Part shown: one piece after another, positions 63,001-64,000 of the stretch
Position numbering within the stretch: position 1 is the stretch's first letter
How the letters are laid out: every line of letters begins with the position of its first letter
Assembly (NCBI GenBank): GCA_029582155.1
Contig: CM055900.1
Coordinates: 46,737,736-46,801,735, forward strand
Direction: 5' to 3'
Origin: Panopea generosa
Taxonomy: Eukaryota > Mollusca > Bivalvia > Adapedonta > Hiatellidae
Length of the DNA stretch: 64,000 bases
Made by a program: the position numbers and the translations under genes
The notes under the pieces: generated by a model
What the model was told of the DNA's origin: nothing
What the model saw: only the letters and a program-made list of their open reading frames with translations
The model's database searches: none

Positions 63001-64000
63001 ATATAGATTTCTCAGACACATGGTGTAAAGTGCGGATACCTTCTGTATTGTCAGTAGGGAACTATATATAGATTTCTCAGACACATGGTGTAAAGTGCGG
63101 ATACCTTCTATATTGTCAGTAGGGAACTATATATAGATTTCTCAGACACATGGTGTAAAGTGCGGATACCTTCTGTATTGTCAGTAGGGAACTATATATA
63201 GATTTCTCAGACACATGGTGTAAAGTGCGGATACCTTCTGTATTGTCAGTAGGGAACTATATATAGATTTCTCAGACACATGGTGTAAAGTGCAGATACC
63301 TTCTGTATTGTCAGTAGGGAACTATATATAGATTTCTCAGACACCTGATGTAAAGTGCAGATACCTTCTGTATTATCAGTAGGGAACTATATATAGATTT
63401 CTCAGACACATGGTGTAAAGTGTGGATACCTTCTGTATTGTCAGTAGGGAACTATATATAGATTTCTCAGACACATGGTGTAAAGTGCAGATACCTTCTG
63501 TATTGTCAGTAGGGAACTATATATAGATTTCTCAGACACATGGTGTAAAGTGCAGATACCTTCTGTATTGTCAGTAGGGAACTATATATAGATTTCTCAG
63601 ACACATGGTGTAAAGTGCAGATACCTTCTGTATTGTCAGTAGGGAACTATATATAGATTTCTCAGACACATGGTGTAAAGTGCAGATACCTTCTGTATTG
63701 TCAGTAGGGAACTATATTTAGATTTCTCAGACACCTGATGTAAAGTGCAGATACCTTCTGTATTATCAGTAGGGAACTATATATAGATTTCTCAGACACA
63801 TGGTGTAAAGTGCAGATACCTTCTGTATTGTCAGTAGGGAACTATATATAGATTTCTCAGACACATGGTGTAAAGTGCAGATACCTTCTGTATTGTCAGT
63901 AGGGAACTATATATAGATTTCTCAGACACATGGTGTAAAGTGCAGATACCTTCTGTATTGTCAGTAGGGAACTATATATAGATTTCTCAGACACATGGTG
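60003..64000. repeat. 65-bp satellite, more than 60 units, open at right edge
   Basis: Every 65 bp the landmarks AACTATATATAGATTTCTCA, ACACATGGTGTAAAGTGC and AGATACCTTCTGTATTGTCA recur. Recurrent variants are CACCTGATG for CACATGGTG, ATTATC for ATTGTC, GGGTAC for GGGAAC, GCGGATA for GCAGATA and TTCTATA for TTCTGTA. The first unit is the most diverged, which is usual for an array edge. Confidence 0.98.

Noticed and set aside
60003-64000. Regular array resembling a CRISPR locus
   Set aside because: There are no distinct spacers: the whole 65-bp unit is conserved. The host is eukaryotic and no cas-like gene is present.

Overview
The window is animal nuclear DNA: AT-rich, intron-rich, and packed with tRNA-derived SINEs, MITEs and tandem repeats. 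The only gene I can support is a multi-exon zinc metalloprotease of the ADAMTS family on the minus strand. It most resembles the ADAMTS16/ADAMTS18 group. The organism is probably a lophotrochozoan, most likely a bivalve mollusc. That is an inference from the repeat types and the gene's divergence, not something the sequence proves.

Gene layout. Seventeen coding exons lie between 21844 and 1029, read right to left, and make one continuous frame of 808 codons (2424 nt). In order they encode the end of the propeptide with a His/Asn-rich stretch, a basic furin-type site, the reprolysin-type catalytic domain (HELGHNFGMLHD plus a Met-turn), the disintegrin-like domain, the central TSP1 repeat, the Cys-rich domain, the spacer and two further TSP1 repeats. 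The last exon ends at a donor just after the start of a third TSP1 repeat. Every exon pair matches in splice phase. Both ends are missing: the signal peptide and early propeptide lie to the right of 21844 or outside the window, and the remaining C-terminal exons lie to the left.

Introns (1-21.6 kb). Two minisatellites, 1-1028 and about 12835-15006, are built from copies of the 3' end of the neighbouring ADAMTS exon together with its 5' splice site. Other introns carry 98-bp and about 32-bp arrays, TTAA-flanked hairpin MITEs (one only 5 bp from a splice donor) and several SINE families.

Right part (21.8-64 kb). I see no convincing exon. The region could be a very long 5' intron or intergenic. 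It holds a near-identical 2.73-kb tandem duplication (24994-30448), many SINE copies, and a series of minisatellites of which five clearly grew out of SINE bodies. There is also a 1.9-kb (TGTCAGTGG-type) array, an 80-bp array, and a 65-bp satellite from about 60003 that runs past the right edge in more than 60 copies. I found no CRISPR array, rRNA gene or functional tRNA gene, and no prokaryotic-type operon.
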